This document shows, piece by piece, positions 55,684 through 64,000 of a stretch of 64,000 nucleotides of DNA. A model generated the notes under the pieces. It saw nothing but the letters and a program-made list of their open reading frames with translations. It ran no database searches and was not told the origin of the DNA. Both the position numbers and the translations under genes were made by a program. Positions within the stretch are counted from its first letter, which is position 1, and each line of letters opens with the position of its first letter. Source of the stretch: Leptobrachium leishanense (taxonomy: Eukaryota > Chordata > Amphibia > Anura > Megophryidae); contig CM019066.1 of assembly GCA_009667805.1 (NCBI GenBank), positions 116,984,190 to 117,048,189 of the forward strand. The letters are read 5' to 3'.

Positions 55684-56380
55684 AGGCAAAAAAACCTTAA
55701 ATATATACGTCTCATTTTGTAACAATTTTCACTTATCTGTCTTTTCATTTGCCTTTGTAATACATTTTTGAAATTGTAAAGAGACTTTATCAACACCCTG
55801 TACATCTGATAAACATACTGTGCCAATATTACCAGTGACCTTGAATGTTTCCAAAATAATATTTGTTACAATCGGATATTCACATAAGGGTATTATAAAT
55901 ATAATTTATAAGGTATTGTAAGCAGTTGTGGCAAGTACAGTGTAATGCGATATGCATCTGATTAACATACTGTGCCAATGTTACCAATAACCTTGAATGT
56001 TTCCAAAATAATATTACTTTGTTACAATAGGAATGCAAAATCGACCTGTGAAAAAATGTGACAAGGTATTTTGTTATGTTACCTCCCTCACCTGTTTGTT
56101 TCTCACAGTTTCTATTATGCTTTCACTATCCCACATATTTTTATTTAGTCGACAGAGGTTTAGCAGAGAAAATAAAAAGAAACAACAATCAGCTCCCCAA
56201 TAAACCACACTAAAAATAATATATCCCTAGTACAAATCAGAAAACCTATACCCCCGGTATTTATTCTTTTATCCTTTGGGTTTATCCATACTTTAATTTT
56301 TTTTAATATGTTGGTATATTGATATTCCTGCCTTTAGAATAATTCATTTATATTGTATGAGTATATTAATAGTAAACTTT
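55684..56380. other. unassigned, with a direct repeat of 47877-48007
   Basis: 56232-56330 (AGTACAAATCAGAAAACCTA..TTGGTATATTGATAT) repeats 47879-48007 in the same orientation. AATGTTTCCAAAATAATATT occurs twice (about 55845 and 55997) in a duplicated ~90-bp segment. No coding potential. Confidence 0.6.
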
Positions 56381-57040
56381 TTTTTCCGCACCCCATACCC
56401 ATGTGCTTTGCCCTCTGTTTGCTTTTAGCAGCATATATTATCATTCCTCAGATGAGTAATCAAATTTTGATAAATTATTCGTCAAACACCATGTATTAAA
56501 CAAAAGCAGTGGTTCATAAATCTGTATCTTTATTTATTAATCTATAAAATGGAATAAATCTAATTTCGTCTGCTGTTAAAAAAAGGGGGATTGCTGTGTT
56601 GGTGGCATTATATTAATTAGCTTTTTTTCTGCTTTGGCTCGTAATTACGCAGTCAGCGTGACACAACCGGCTTCTTTCTCAGCTGCAAGTCGGTTGGCAA
56701 TGTGACATGCTTGGCCTTGATCAATCTAATTAGGAGCCATATCCTCATGCATCGAATCATAGATCATAGCTGGAAATCGTTAATCATATTTAGAGATGGC
56801 TATTAAATTGTAAGATATGTTAGATTAGCTGCATTACGGACTTAAACAGATTTGGAAATATTTAAATCACTGAAGCCCACCAGAGTTTATGCAGCTGTTG
56901 GTGGTCAGAAACCTCAATTATCATCGTGTCCCGCTTGGATGGGGAAATTTGGAGTCAAATAATTCCTGGAGTGTTGATTCCTGATGTGAATTTATTCATG
57001 TTCAAAATATTCTTTTTAGGACAGTGAAGGTTAATCTTGG
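56381..57040. other. candidate conserved non-coding element
   Basis: No repeat family recognised. 56600-56760 is of mixed composition with three TAATTA homeodomain-type cores (ATTAATTAG 56612-56620, GTAATTAC 56641-56648, CTAATTAG 56726-56733), TGATCAAT and CAGCTG. This resembles developmental enhancers in style only; conservation was not tested. Confidence 0.35.
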
Positions 57041-57399
57041 AAGGCTAATATTTGTTATTTACGCTCCTTCGAAAAATCCATACTGCTAACCCACGAAATA
57101 CCGAAAACAACCAAAAAAGTGCATATGCCAACATCGTATTTTGGAAAAAACAATTGCAATACATGTCAGTGAATTTATTGCTAAAACGCATGATAGAAAA
57201 GCCATAATCTCTAAAATCTTTACAATATACACAGTCTGTATCTGAAGGTATTTGCACCTCTTCTCATCTGCCGCGCTGTTTAATTTCTATTGGTTATTAC
57301 TTAGCCTCCTCAGACCGTGAACTTCCATTATGGAATTACCAACCTTTATGAGAAAAGGATCTGGGTAGGAGTATTTATTCTGGAGAATGGGGCAGGTTA
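57041..57399. other. unassigned
   Basis: AT-rich, no recognised repeat. The 5' limit of the following LINE is uncertain and may fall in 57330-57399. Confidence 0.35.
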
Positions 57400-58921
57400 T
57401 TTCGTAGGGATGCGGGGATGATGAAAAATGCTACTTTATTAGAGACCGGCCGTACGGTACTTTACAGGTGGTACTGGACTCCGTATAGGGTGGCAAAGGT
57501 TATGGGAAAGTCTTCTTCGAAGTATTGCAGGTGTGGGGCAATGGGTGGTTCCTATATACACATTTTTGTGGTGCTGCCGAATTATCGGCTCCTTCTGGAT
57601 GCAAGTAGTGGAACTAGCCTGAAAGTTGTGAGAACTGCGATTCCGTTCACTCCAGATTTCGTATTGGTGGGGTTGAGAGTAGGGATGGGCTGCCGGTTCG
57701 ATTCGAACGTGAGTTTGAATCGGACATCGGCCGTTCGAGTGTTCGGTGAACGCCGAACATTATGGGATGTTCGCGGTCTGTTCGACCGTGGACATTCCAT
57801 AATAAAAAATGCCTGCAAAATGCTTTCACAGGTCTCCTAAATGAACCAGCAGCTGCCGGTACATTTAGGAGACCTGTGGCTGCAGCCCCCGTACCTCACC
57901 TGTCCTGCAGCTGTCCCAGCCTCCTGTTCCTCCGGTCCATCTGCTCCTCCGTCCGGCCGCGGCACAGGTCTGTGCAAGACTTTAACTAATCAGAGCTTGG
58001 TTAAAGCTCTGTCCCACACCTCGTCTTCATGCTGAGCTCTGATTGGGCAAAGCCCTGCACCTGACCTGGACTTTGCCCAATCAGGGCTCAATATTGAATT
58101 AGAGCCCTGATTGGGCAAAGTCCAGGTCAGGCGCAGGACTTTGCCCAATCAGATCAGCAGAAGACGAGGCGTGGGGCAGAGGAGCCGCGGCCGGATGGAG
58201 GAGCAGACGAACTGGAGGAACAGGAGGCCGGGACAGGTGAGGTACGGGGCTGGGGGCTGCAGCCACATGTCTCTTAAACGTACCGGCAGCTGCCGGTACA
58301 TTTAGAACTGTGAACACATTTTGCGTGTTCGACCCCCATTGGTTTACATTGTGTTCATATTCGAACATTTGGGCTGTTCTAATGTTCGAATACGAACCAA
58401 ACACAGGGGTGTTCGGCCCATCACTACTTGAGAGGCCCAGTGCGGTTTTGACAGCAAACCAGGATGTGGTTCCACTGTGTCTCCACAGCCTGATTACTGA
58501 TAGCCAGGAACTGGAAAACGGTACATCCGCCCACTGTCTCTGTACTCACCTGGAAAGATTTCAGGAATATGATCGAGTGGTCACTCAATTACTAGACCTA
58601 TCACCTCCCAAGCATGACCCGTGGGAATTATGGGATTTGTACCTGATTAAACAATGTATATGAGGGGTAGCCGCGCACTTCTGTAAGGCTCAGGGGAAGG
58701 GGGCCAGCAGGTGCGTTATGAGGTGGTACCGCCCCTTTGAGAATTATGCTATTTTATTTTACTCCTGGATCTTCCATGTATGATTTAAACAGCACATTGT
58801 ACTCGAGAAACATTGCTTTTCTGTTTGATGTGTCTTTTTATGTTAATTTTCCCTCCCTTGTTTTTTTCCGTACCCTTGTCCAAAATTTAATAAAAATTTC
58901 TACTTTTCAAAAAATAAAATA
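57400..58921 (+). pseudogene. L1/Tx1-like ORF2 C-terminus and 3' end
   Basis: LYRWYWTPYRVAKVMGKSSS and KYCRCGAMGGSYIHIFW (57445-57570) resemble the C-terminal zinc-knuckle-like part of L1/Tx1-type ORF2 (RWYLTP..C..C....H..W). After the hAT at 57680-58426 a coding-like remnant and a 3' UTR run to AATTTAATAAAAATTTC and a short A-rich end at 58905-58921. No RT or endonuclease is left. Confidence 0.7.
57680..58426. mobile_element. 747-bp hAT MITE, copy 4 of the TAGGGATGRGC family
   Basis: Ends TAGGGATGGGCTGCCGGTTCG and GTGTTCGGCCCATCACTA. Flanks GTTGAGAG (57672-57679) and CTTGAGAG (58427-58434) match at 7 of 8. The interior is a large imperfect palindrome: CTAAATGAACCAGCAGCTGC / GCAGCTGCCGGTACATTTAG at 57837 and 58288, and the pair TTTGCCCAATCAGGGCTC / GAGCCCTGATTGGGCAAAG at 58071 and 58102. 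Confidence 0.9.
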
Positions 58922-58944
58922 TATATGTATATATACACTGTCTC

Positions 58945-59245
58945 ATCCAAATAAATGAATAAAGTCATACACTCTTATATTCCCTTTAACCACTTTTCCT
59001 TTGATTACAGCACGCATTCACCATGGCATTATTTTGATGCCTATGCAATGTCACAACATTTCTTTCTATTCAGAGTTGCATTCATTTTTTGCCAAGATCT
59101 TGTATTGATGATGGGAGAGTCACACCACTGCATAAAGTCTTCTCCAGCACATTCCAAAGATTGTCAGTGGGGTTAAAAAGTCTGGACTATATGGTCGCAA
59201 ATCCATGTATGAAGAAAAAGAAACAAAATGGTAATTGGAAAAAAA
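58945..59245 (-). pseudogene. Tc1-type transposase C-terminal fragment
   Basis: The minus strand reads SRLFNPTDNLWNVLEKTL, CSGVTLPSSIQDLGK and VVTLHRHQNNAMVNA. This matches the SPDLNPIENLWDVLEK end of another Tc1 subfamily with Pro-Asp-Asn lost from the catalytic block. Stops are present and no N-terminal part. Confidence 0.75.
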
Positions 59246-59479
59246 CTGCAATAGTGCATAATAAAATAATGTGATGTGTCCATTAAGGAGACAGAGGTGT
59301 ATATTAGAAAGTTGTTTTTTTCCCCCACAAAACTTATTTTATTTCTTGGTTTTCACAGTGAAGTTAGGACCCACCTGAGATTTGCCAGTCACAAGTAAAG
59401 GATAGGCCACACCAGTGGCGTAGCGAGGGGGGTGGGGGGCAGGTGCCCCTTTGTGCCTTTCAGCCGGGGGCGCCGCAGC

Positions 59480-59612
59480 ACCCCTGCCGCTCACGTGGGC
59501 TCCACCAGCCAGCCGTGAGATCGCGGAGTTTACATGAACTCCGCGATCTCGCGAGATCGCGGCTGCCTGGTGGAACCCACGTGAGCGCAGAGCAGCCAGA
59601 GGAAAGGTGAGC
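59480..59612 (+). promoter_or_regulatory. CpG palindrome centred on TCTCGCGAGA, with donor-like site
   Basis: CACGTGGGCTCCACCAG and CTGGTGGAACCCACGTG are mirrored around a double core. TCTCGCGAGA lies at 59547-59556, next to CCGCGATC/GATCGCGG. A donor-like AAAG|GTGAGC is at 59603-59612, then the minisatellite. Third instance of this order of parts; promoter function is inferred. Confidence 0.45.
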
Positions 59613-60048
59613 TGGGGGCAATATATATCCGTTTGAGCTGGGGGCAATATATATCCGTTTTAGCTGCTGCGGGCAATAAATATCCCTGTGTGAGCTGCTG
59701 GGGGCAATATATATCCCTGTGTGAGCTGCGGGGGGCAATATATATCCATGTGTGAGCTTCTGGGGGCAATATATATCATGTGTGAGCTGCTGGGTGCAAT
59801 ATATATATCATGTGTGAGCTGCTGGGTGCAATATATATATCATGTGTGAGCTGCTGGGTGCAATATATATATCATGTGTGAGCTGCTGGGTGCAATATAT
59901 ATATCATGTGTGAGCTGCTGGGTGCAATATATATATCATGTGTGAGCTGCTGGGTGCAATATATATCATGTGTGAGCTGCTGGGGCAATATATATCCCTG
60001 TGTGAGCTGCAGGGGCAATATATATCCCTGTGTGAGCTGCTGGGGGCA
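59610..60048 (+). repeat. minisatellite, GAGCTGCTGGGGGCAATATATATCC units
   Basis: About a dozen units of 30-38 bp. The unit resembles the TATATCCATGAGCTGGGGCA unit at 10066-10803, although the two elements have different ends. Confidence 0.93.
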
Positions 60049-60640
60049 GAGTTTGAGTTTTATTACTGTGTAGCTCTGTGATACAGGAATGTGCTGTGTG
60101 TATGAGTGTGAGTTTTATAGTTGTGGAGCTCTGTAATACGCTCATACACACCATACGTAGCCAATGAGGCAAGTCGGCTAGTCTTGGAAAAATCTGCCCA
60201 TCAGTAAAAGGTTAATGATGCTCTCCTGTTAACCTGTTTTGTGTTGCACCATTCCAATTGTTATTGAAATAAATAGTTATATGTTGGGGGGGGGGGGTTT
60301 AAATATTTGTAAAATTTGTATGCTTTAGTGATTAGTTTTGGTTGTGGGCACTAATAAAAGACTTGCCCCCGGGCGCCACATGATCTCGCTACGCCTCTGG
60401 GCCACACCAATTTCCTTTCCGCCGTTTTACTCTTATTGTTTATTCATTTTTTCACAGCACGTTGGGGAAGAAGATATACAACATTTCGGCCTGGAGCCTT
60501 AATCATGTACATGTTATAGGATTAAGGCTCCAGGCCGAAACGTTGTATATCTTCTTCCACAATGTACAGTGAAAAAATGAATAAAGAATAAGATTAAAAT
60601 GGCGGAAAGGAAATCGGTGTGGCTTATCCTTTACTTGTGA

Positions 60641-61067
60641 GTTGATGTGGGACAGCAGATCCCTTGCTAGAGCACCCAGGCACTTAACAGCCGAGTTCCC
60701 TGGCTTTCTCTGTGCAGCCACGCACGGCTTATTTTTCATTTTGAGATTTGCCAGTGGCAGTGGGTAAACAATTTAATGGCCAATAATTACACCAAAAATC
60801 TGTTACTTTTAGGATTTATGGGATTTGAGTGGAAGTGACAACTATTTTGTCTAGTAAGATTTTTTCAACAATTAATGGTTAGAAAATTTGTAATTATTGT
60901 TTTTATGTTCTCTGCAGGCTCAAATAACAGTACAATTATTAATAAACTACAATAAATGAAAGCATTTATTTTATTGTGCAACATTTGGAAATCTTGATTT
61001 TGAAATATAAAATCTATCAATTCTGTTACCATCCATCCCAGTGTTATTGTTCGTTTCCTCTTATCTC
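60641..61067. other. no recognised feature
   Basis: AT-rich, no coding block or repeat end seen. Confidence 0.4.
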
Positions 61068-61229
61068 CATGTCCCAATTTCCATTAAAGATTGCAAGTTC
61101 CTACAGTCCTGCATGTCTTTTGTTAAGTACAATTGTACAGCACATAACTTATGTTCAAATGTATCATCCCCTTGTCCCCTTGGAGAGCGCTGTGGAATCT
61201 GCTGGCGCTATTTAATAATAATATTTTTA
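61068..61229 (+). mobile_element. L2/CR1-group LINE 3' tail
   Basis: GATTGCAAGTTCCTACAGTC, AATTGTACAGCACATAAC and GGAATCTGCTGGCGCTATTT followed by AATAATAATA are the diverged form of the tail at 21945-22096. 5'-truncated, non-coding. Confidence 0.75.
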
Positions 61230-61329
61230 CTTTCTTAACTTTAATTTACTTTAAATGTAAAATGAAGATCTCTGGACATTTCATCTAATACCCCACATTT
61301 GCAAGTAATTGGCATCTAATAAATAATGG

Positions 61330-61880
61330 ATGGTCAGCGGCCTTTGAAGGATCAACTCTTTACCCCTGTTCGACACAAAGTGTATTCTGCATTCTCTGTA
61401 ATTTTAGGTCATATGTCAGACCCAAGCTCTTACTGCACTAACAATGGAGATAAAAACAGGCCCTCCGTGAACTGTAGGATTCAATTCCCATCTTTAATTT
61501 GCCTTGTGTGTCATTTCTACAGAACAGTAGCAAAAAGAAGGTTGTAATTACAAGCAACAGTAGATTAAGCAGCTGATTATGTGGTCCCTGAACAAACCGT
61601 TTCCTGTATGAGCCATTAAAAGCTTGATATGAACAACGGTATAATTCATTCTGTATGAATAACAGTTTTGTTTCCAGCTTTTCTTGTGATTTTGTATCAG
61701 GGGATGGATATCTACCTGGAGTGCGTTGGGTGATCTCTCTGGGTCACAGGCATTAAGGCACTGGATTTTGTTACCTTTCAAGTCCATCTCACTATTGCCG
61801 CCGATACAAGTCAAAACGTCCCTAACTTCTTCCAAATGCACCTGCAGCTTGACTGTGTTATTTCTTTTAGACTGGTAAAA
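61330..61880. other. candidate conserved non-coding element
   Basis: No repeat family recognised. Balanced composition, TGTAATTACA palindrome (61543-61552), GCAGCTGATTA, TGACAGATTT-like and other AT/GC-mixed words over about 500 bp. No splice-site-bounded open frame with a known domain. Conservation was not tested. Confidence 0.3.
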
Positions 61881-62216
61881 AGCCTTGATAAATTACTCAA
61901 ATTGTATGTATCAAATTACTTCAAAGGTATTTTTCACCCAGCGCACATGGACTCATTTCAACAAAATTGCTAGAGATCTGTTACCAGGATTTCACTTAAA
62001 CCTGGCTTAGAAATTGCTCACATACTATGCTAACCTTAATATAGAATTTTATGATTCTCCTTTTCAGTGATATAATTGAAGGGATACAAAAGACATTTTT
62101 GATGAGCTGCTTACATGACAAAAAAGGATACCATTGATAACGAAAAATAGGTTAAAAGCAATTCTTCCATTTTTCATTAAGGACTTGCAGCAGAGTGACA
62201 GATTTTCCCATAACTT
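61881..62216. other. no recognised feature
   Basis: AT-rich, nothing recognised. Confidence 0.4.
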
Positions 62217-63045
62217 AGTTACAAGCATTTATAAAGCGCCAACAGCTTCCGTAGCGCTGTACAATGAGAGACAGAATAACAAATATACATACACATTGCA
62301 CACACCACACAGTAGGAGAGAAGACCCTGCTCAAGAGCTTACAATCTAAGAGGAGAGGGGTGACACGCTAGGTGAGGGTGAATAGAGTACAAGAAGTAAC
62401 GGGGTGTGTGTGAGCAGTGTGGAAAGAAGGTGCAAGAGATGAACAATGGAAGATTAGGGAGTGAGCCGATGGGTTTTCAGAGACATCTTGAAGGACTGGA
62501 GAGACGGGGAGAGTCTGATGTTGTGGGGAGGGAGTTCCATAGAAAGGTCGGCAGCTCAGGAGAAGTCCTGAAGGCAAGAGTTGGGGGTTTGGGTAGGAGG
62601 AGCAGATAACATCAGATCATTGGCAGAGGGAAGCGGTCGGGAGAGGATGCACCTGCTAATAAGGGTGGAGATGTAGGCAGGGGCGCGATTATGGAGAGCT
62701 TTGTATGTGAGGACCAATATTTTTAATTGGATTCTATAGGAGACAGGAGCCAGTGCAGAGATTGACAAATGGGTGAGGTGTGAGAGGTGCGGGATGTGAG
62801 GTGTATGAGTCGGACACAGGCATTCATAACAGGTTGCAGAGGGAGAATCTTTTAAGGCCAGAGAGAAGAAGGTTACAGTAGTCCAGGGGGAGATAATTAG
62901 AGCTTGGATGAGCATTTTAGCAGAGTCTTGATTTAAGAAAGGGGCGGGCGCGTGCAATGTTTATAGGTGGAAGTAGCAGGATTTGGTTAATGACTGAATG
63001 TGAGGAGTAAAGGATAGATTGGAGTCCAAGAGGACTCCACTCCAA
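62217..63045 (-). pseudogene. L2-like LINE, C-terminal third and 3' tail
   Basis: Minus strand: NQDSAKMLIQALIIS (about 62900), SYRIQLKILVLTYKALHNRA and PAYISTLISRCILSRPLPSA (about 62630-62730), TPNSCLQDFS, then a 3' UTR with GATTGTAAGCTCTTGAGCAG, TTGTACAGCGCTACGGAAGC and GGCGCTTTATAAATGC at 62217-62300. Same subfamily as 184-1017. Compared with that copy, SRLDYCN is lost by frameshift. 5'-truncated at about 63045. Confidence 0.88.
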
Positions 63046-64000
63046 CTTACTGGGGGAGATATGACTGCTAGCTACAGGGGGAAATGTCAACATATTATGT
63101 TACTAAAGCACATGTCAGACTCCTCTCACTTTCACACACTTTACTGGCTATTAATTCTGCTTAAATCTTCTATTTCTGAATCAAAGCCTTCGCTACATCC
63201 TCTTCACTAAATCCTCTACTTCTTAATCACAACTTTCATATCACACCTCATAGGCTCTGAGTCCTTTGAACCCCCTCCCATCCTGGCTGACCGGGTGCTC
63301 TTTCAGAAGAGCTGTGAGCAAACCACAAGTTGAGTCTGTGTTGAGTCTGTCTTTCATGGAGCTCCTTTTTGTGACTCCGGCTCTTCCCAGGTGCCTGAGG
63401 GCATGGTAAAGCTCAGAAAGAAAAGGAGAAAGTCTGCATGCAGCCAAATAGCTAACCTAAGTGGAGAATTATCAACTTATCATACGGAGTCCGCAGGACA
63501 TGCTATGCTGGGCGGGTAACTTAGACCCATCTGCCTCGAGAACGGCATAGCACGCCCCGAGAAAGGGTTAAACCAGGGCTGCCAACGGAAATATTGGGGC
63601 CCCTTACTGGCCCACTGGTCATGGCCTCTCCTGCCCATTTCAGATATGGGGAGGAAAGCTGGTTGTGTTTCCCACAGACTCTAGTATCCTTTTAGTATAT
63701 ATATATATATATATATATATATCTTACAGCTTGCTAGATTTAAATAAGAAGACATTGGTGAAACTTTAGGATAAAAACTAATTGGGATTTAACTAGGATA
63801 AGGATTAAGCACGTCATTGTGAATTCCCACAAAATAGAATTAGGTGCAATCAATGTTTTAAGACTCCAAAATGCAAAGTTTTTCTCACATCTCTATAAAC
63901 TTTTGTTATGGCTAATTTGGGTCCGACAATCGGCCTGGATGAACCATTAACACAACTCTAATGTTGCAGCAATTACAACTGAATTAGACATCAGTTCATA
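63046..64000. other. unassigned, with a short TA microsatellite
   Basis: (TA)n lies at 63698-63722. GCATAGCACGCCCCGAGAAAGGGTTAA at 63546-63571 resembles a TTAA MITE end. The rest holds no recognised gene. Confidence 0.45.

Larger units (their letters stand above)
59413..60399. mobile_element. hAT MITE (CAGTGGCGTAGCGAG)
   Basis: Ends CAGTGGCGTAGCGAGG and CTCGCTACGCCTCTG. The 8-bp target duplication GGCCACAC is exact at 59405-59412 and 60400-60407, and removal restores the surrounding inverted repeat. Interior: CpG palindrome (59480-59600), minisatellite (59610-60048) and a GAGTTTTAT..GTGGAGCTCTG repeat as at 40425-40620. Confidence 0.95.
59389..60640. mobile_element. inverted-repeat element with CGAAACGTTG motif (Penelope-like type), split by a hAT
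   Basis: TCACAAGTAAAGGATAGGCC..GGCCTGGAGCCTTAATC (59389-59412 plus 60400-60504) is mirrored by GATTAAGGCTCCAGGCC..CCTTTACTTGTGA (60520-60640), with a 15-bp loop. The inner end GATTAAGGCTCC-AGGCC-GAAAC-GTTG resembles the layout CTGANGA-stem-GAAAC-G of the hammerhead-like motif. AATAAAGAATAAG follows. No ORF. Confidence 0.6.

Noticed and set aside
1..64000. Host protein-coding exons, tRNA, rRNA or snRNA genes
   Set aside because: No conserved non-transposon domain, no plausible exon bounded by splice sites with matching neighbours, and no cloverleaf or snRNA signature was found by eye. Short or fast-evolving exons could be missed.

Overview
This window is eukaryotic intergenic (or intronic) DNA, almost certainly from a frog or related amphibian. 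I found no host exon, no host gene, no RNA gene and no prokaryotic feature. The evidence for an amphibian is the mix of repeats: CR1, L2-like and L1/Tx1-like LINEs, Penelope-like elements with GIY-YIG endonuclease, Tc1/mariner, mariner, many hAT families, TTAA-target (piggyBac-like) hairpin MITEs, PIF/Harbinger-like MITEs and solo LTRs. L2/CR1 tails ending in TGGCGCTATATAAA-type sequence plus ATA repeats also fit. The species cannot be named from sequence alone.

Layout. 0-1.4 kb: hAT end joined to an L2-like LINE. 1.7-7.7 kb: a TTAA element containing a hAT (1718-4279) and a Penelope-like insertion (4675-7571), each with younger MITEs inside. 7.8-9.0 kb: TTAA MITE. 9.76-10.9 kb: TA-target element with a CpG palindrome and a long minisatellite. 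11.8-19.35 kb: one minus-strand L2-like LINE cut by a 5.2-kb hAT composite (12274-17512) and a solo LTR (17859-18953). 20.9-34.7 kb: one plus-strand LINE cut by four insertions: a TIR element, an ORF1-only L1/Tx1-like element, and two hATs. The larger hAT (28194-34620) carries the wrecked transposase gene that probably mobilised its family. 36.3-40 kb: minus-strand CR1 LINE with two insertions. 42.2-45.4 kb: hAT with an inner element. 48.0-55.7 kb: mariner relic > LTR-like element > Tc1 element > Penelope-like insertion, the last being a 4.4-kb palindrome with two near-identical GIY-YIG ORFs. 57.4-58.9 kb: L1/Tx1 ORF2 tail with a hAT. 59.3-60.65 kb: inverted-repeat element with a hAT. 61-63 kb: L2 tails.

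Most insertions are supported by exact or near-exact target duplications that I read on both flanks: 8 bp for hAT, TTAA, TA, TWA for Harbinger-like, 4-5 bp for LTRs, about 15 bp for L1-like and Penelope-like. Nesting therefore gives relative ages.

The least repetitive stretches lie at about 9.0-9.7, 10.9-11.8, 19.6-20.5, 40.9-42.2, 45.8-47.7, 56.3-57.3 and 60.7-62.2 kb. Two of them (56.4-57.0 and 61.3-61.9 kb) look like candidate conserved non-coding DNA. The most interesting signals are: hammerhead-ribozyme-like motifs in the Penelope-like elements; a recurrent internal module (TCTCGCGAGA palindrome, then splice-donor-like site, then minisatellite) in three DNA elements with different ends; and an ORF1-only LINE with an apparent 3' transduction.
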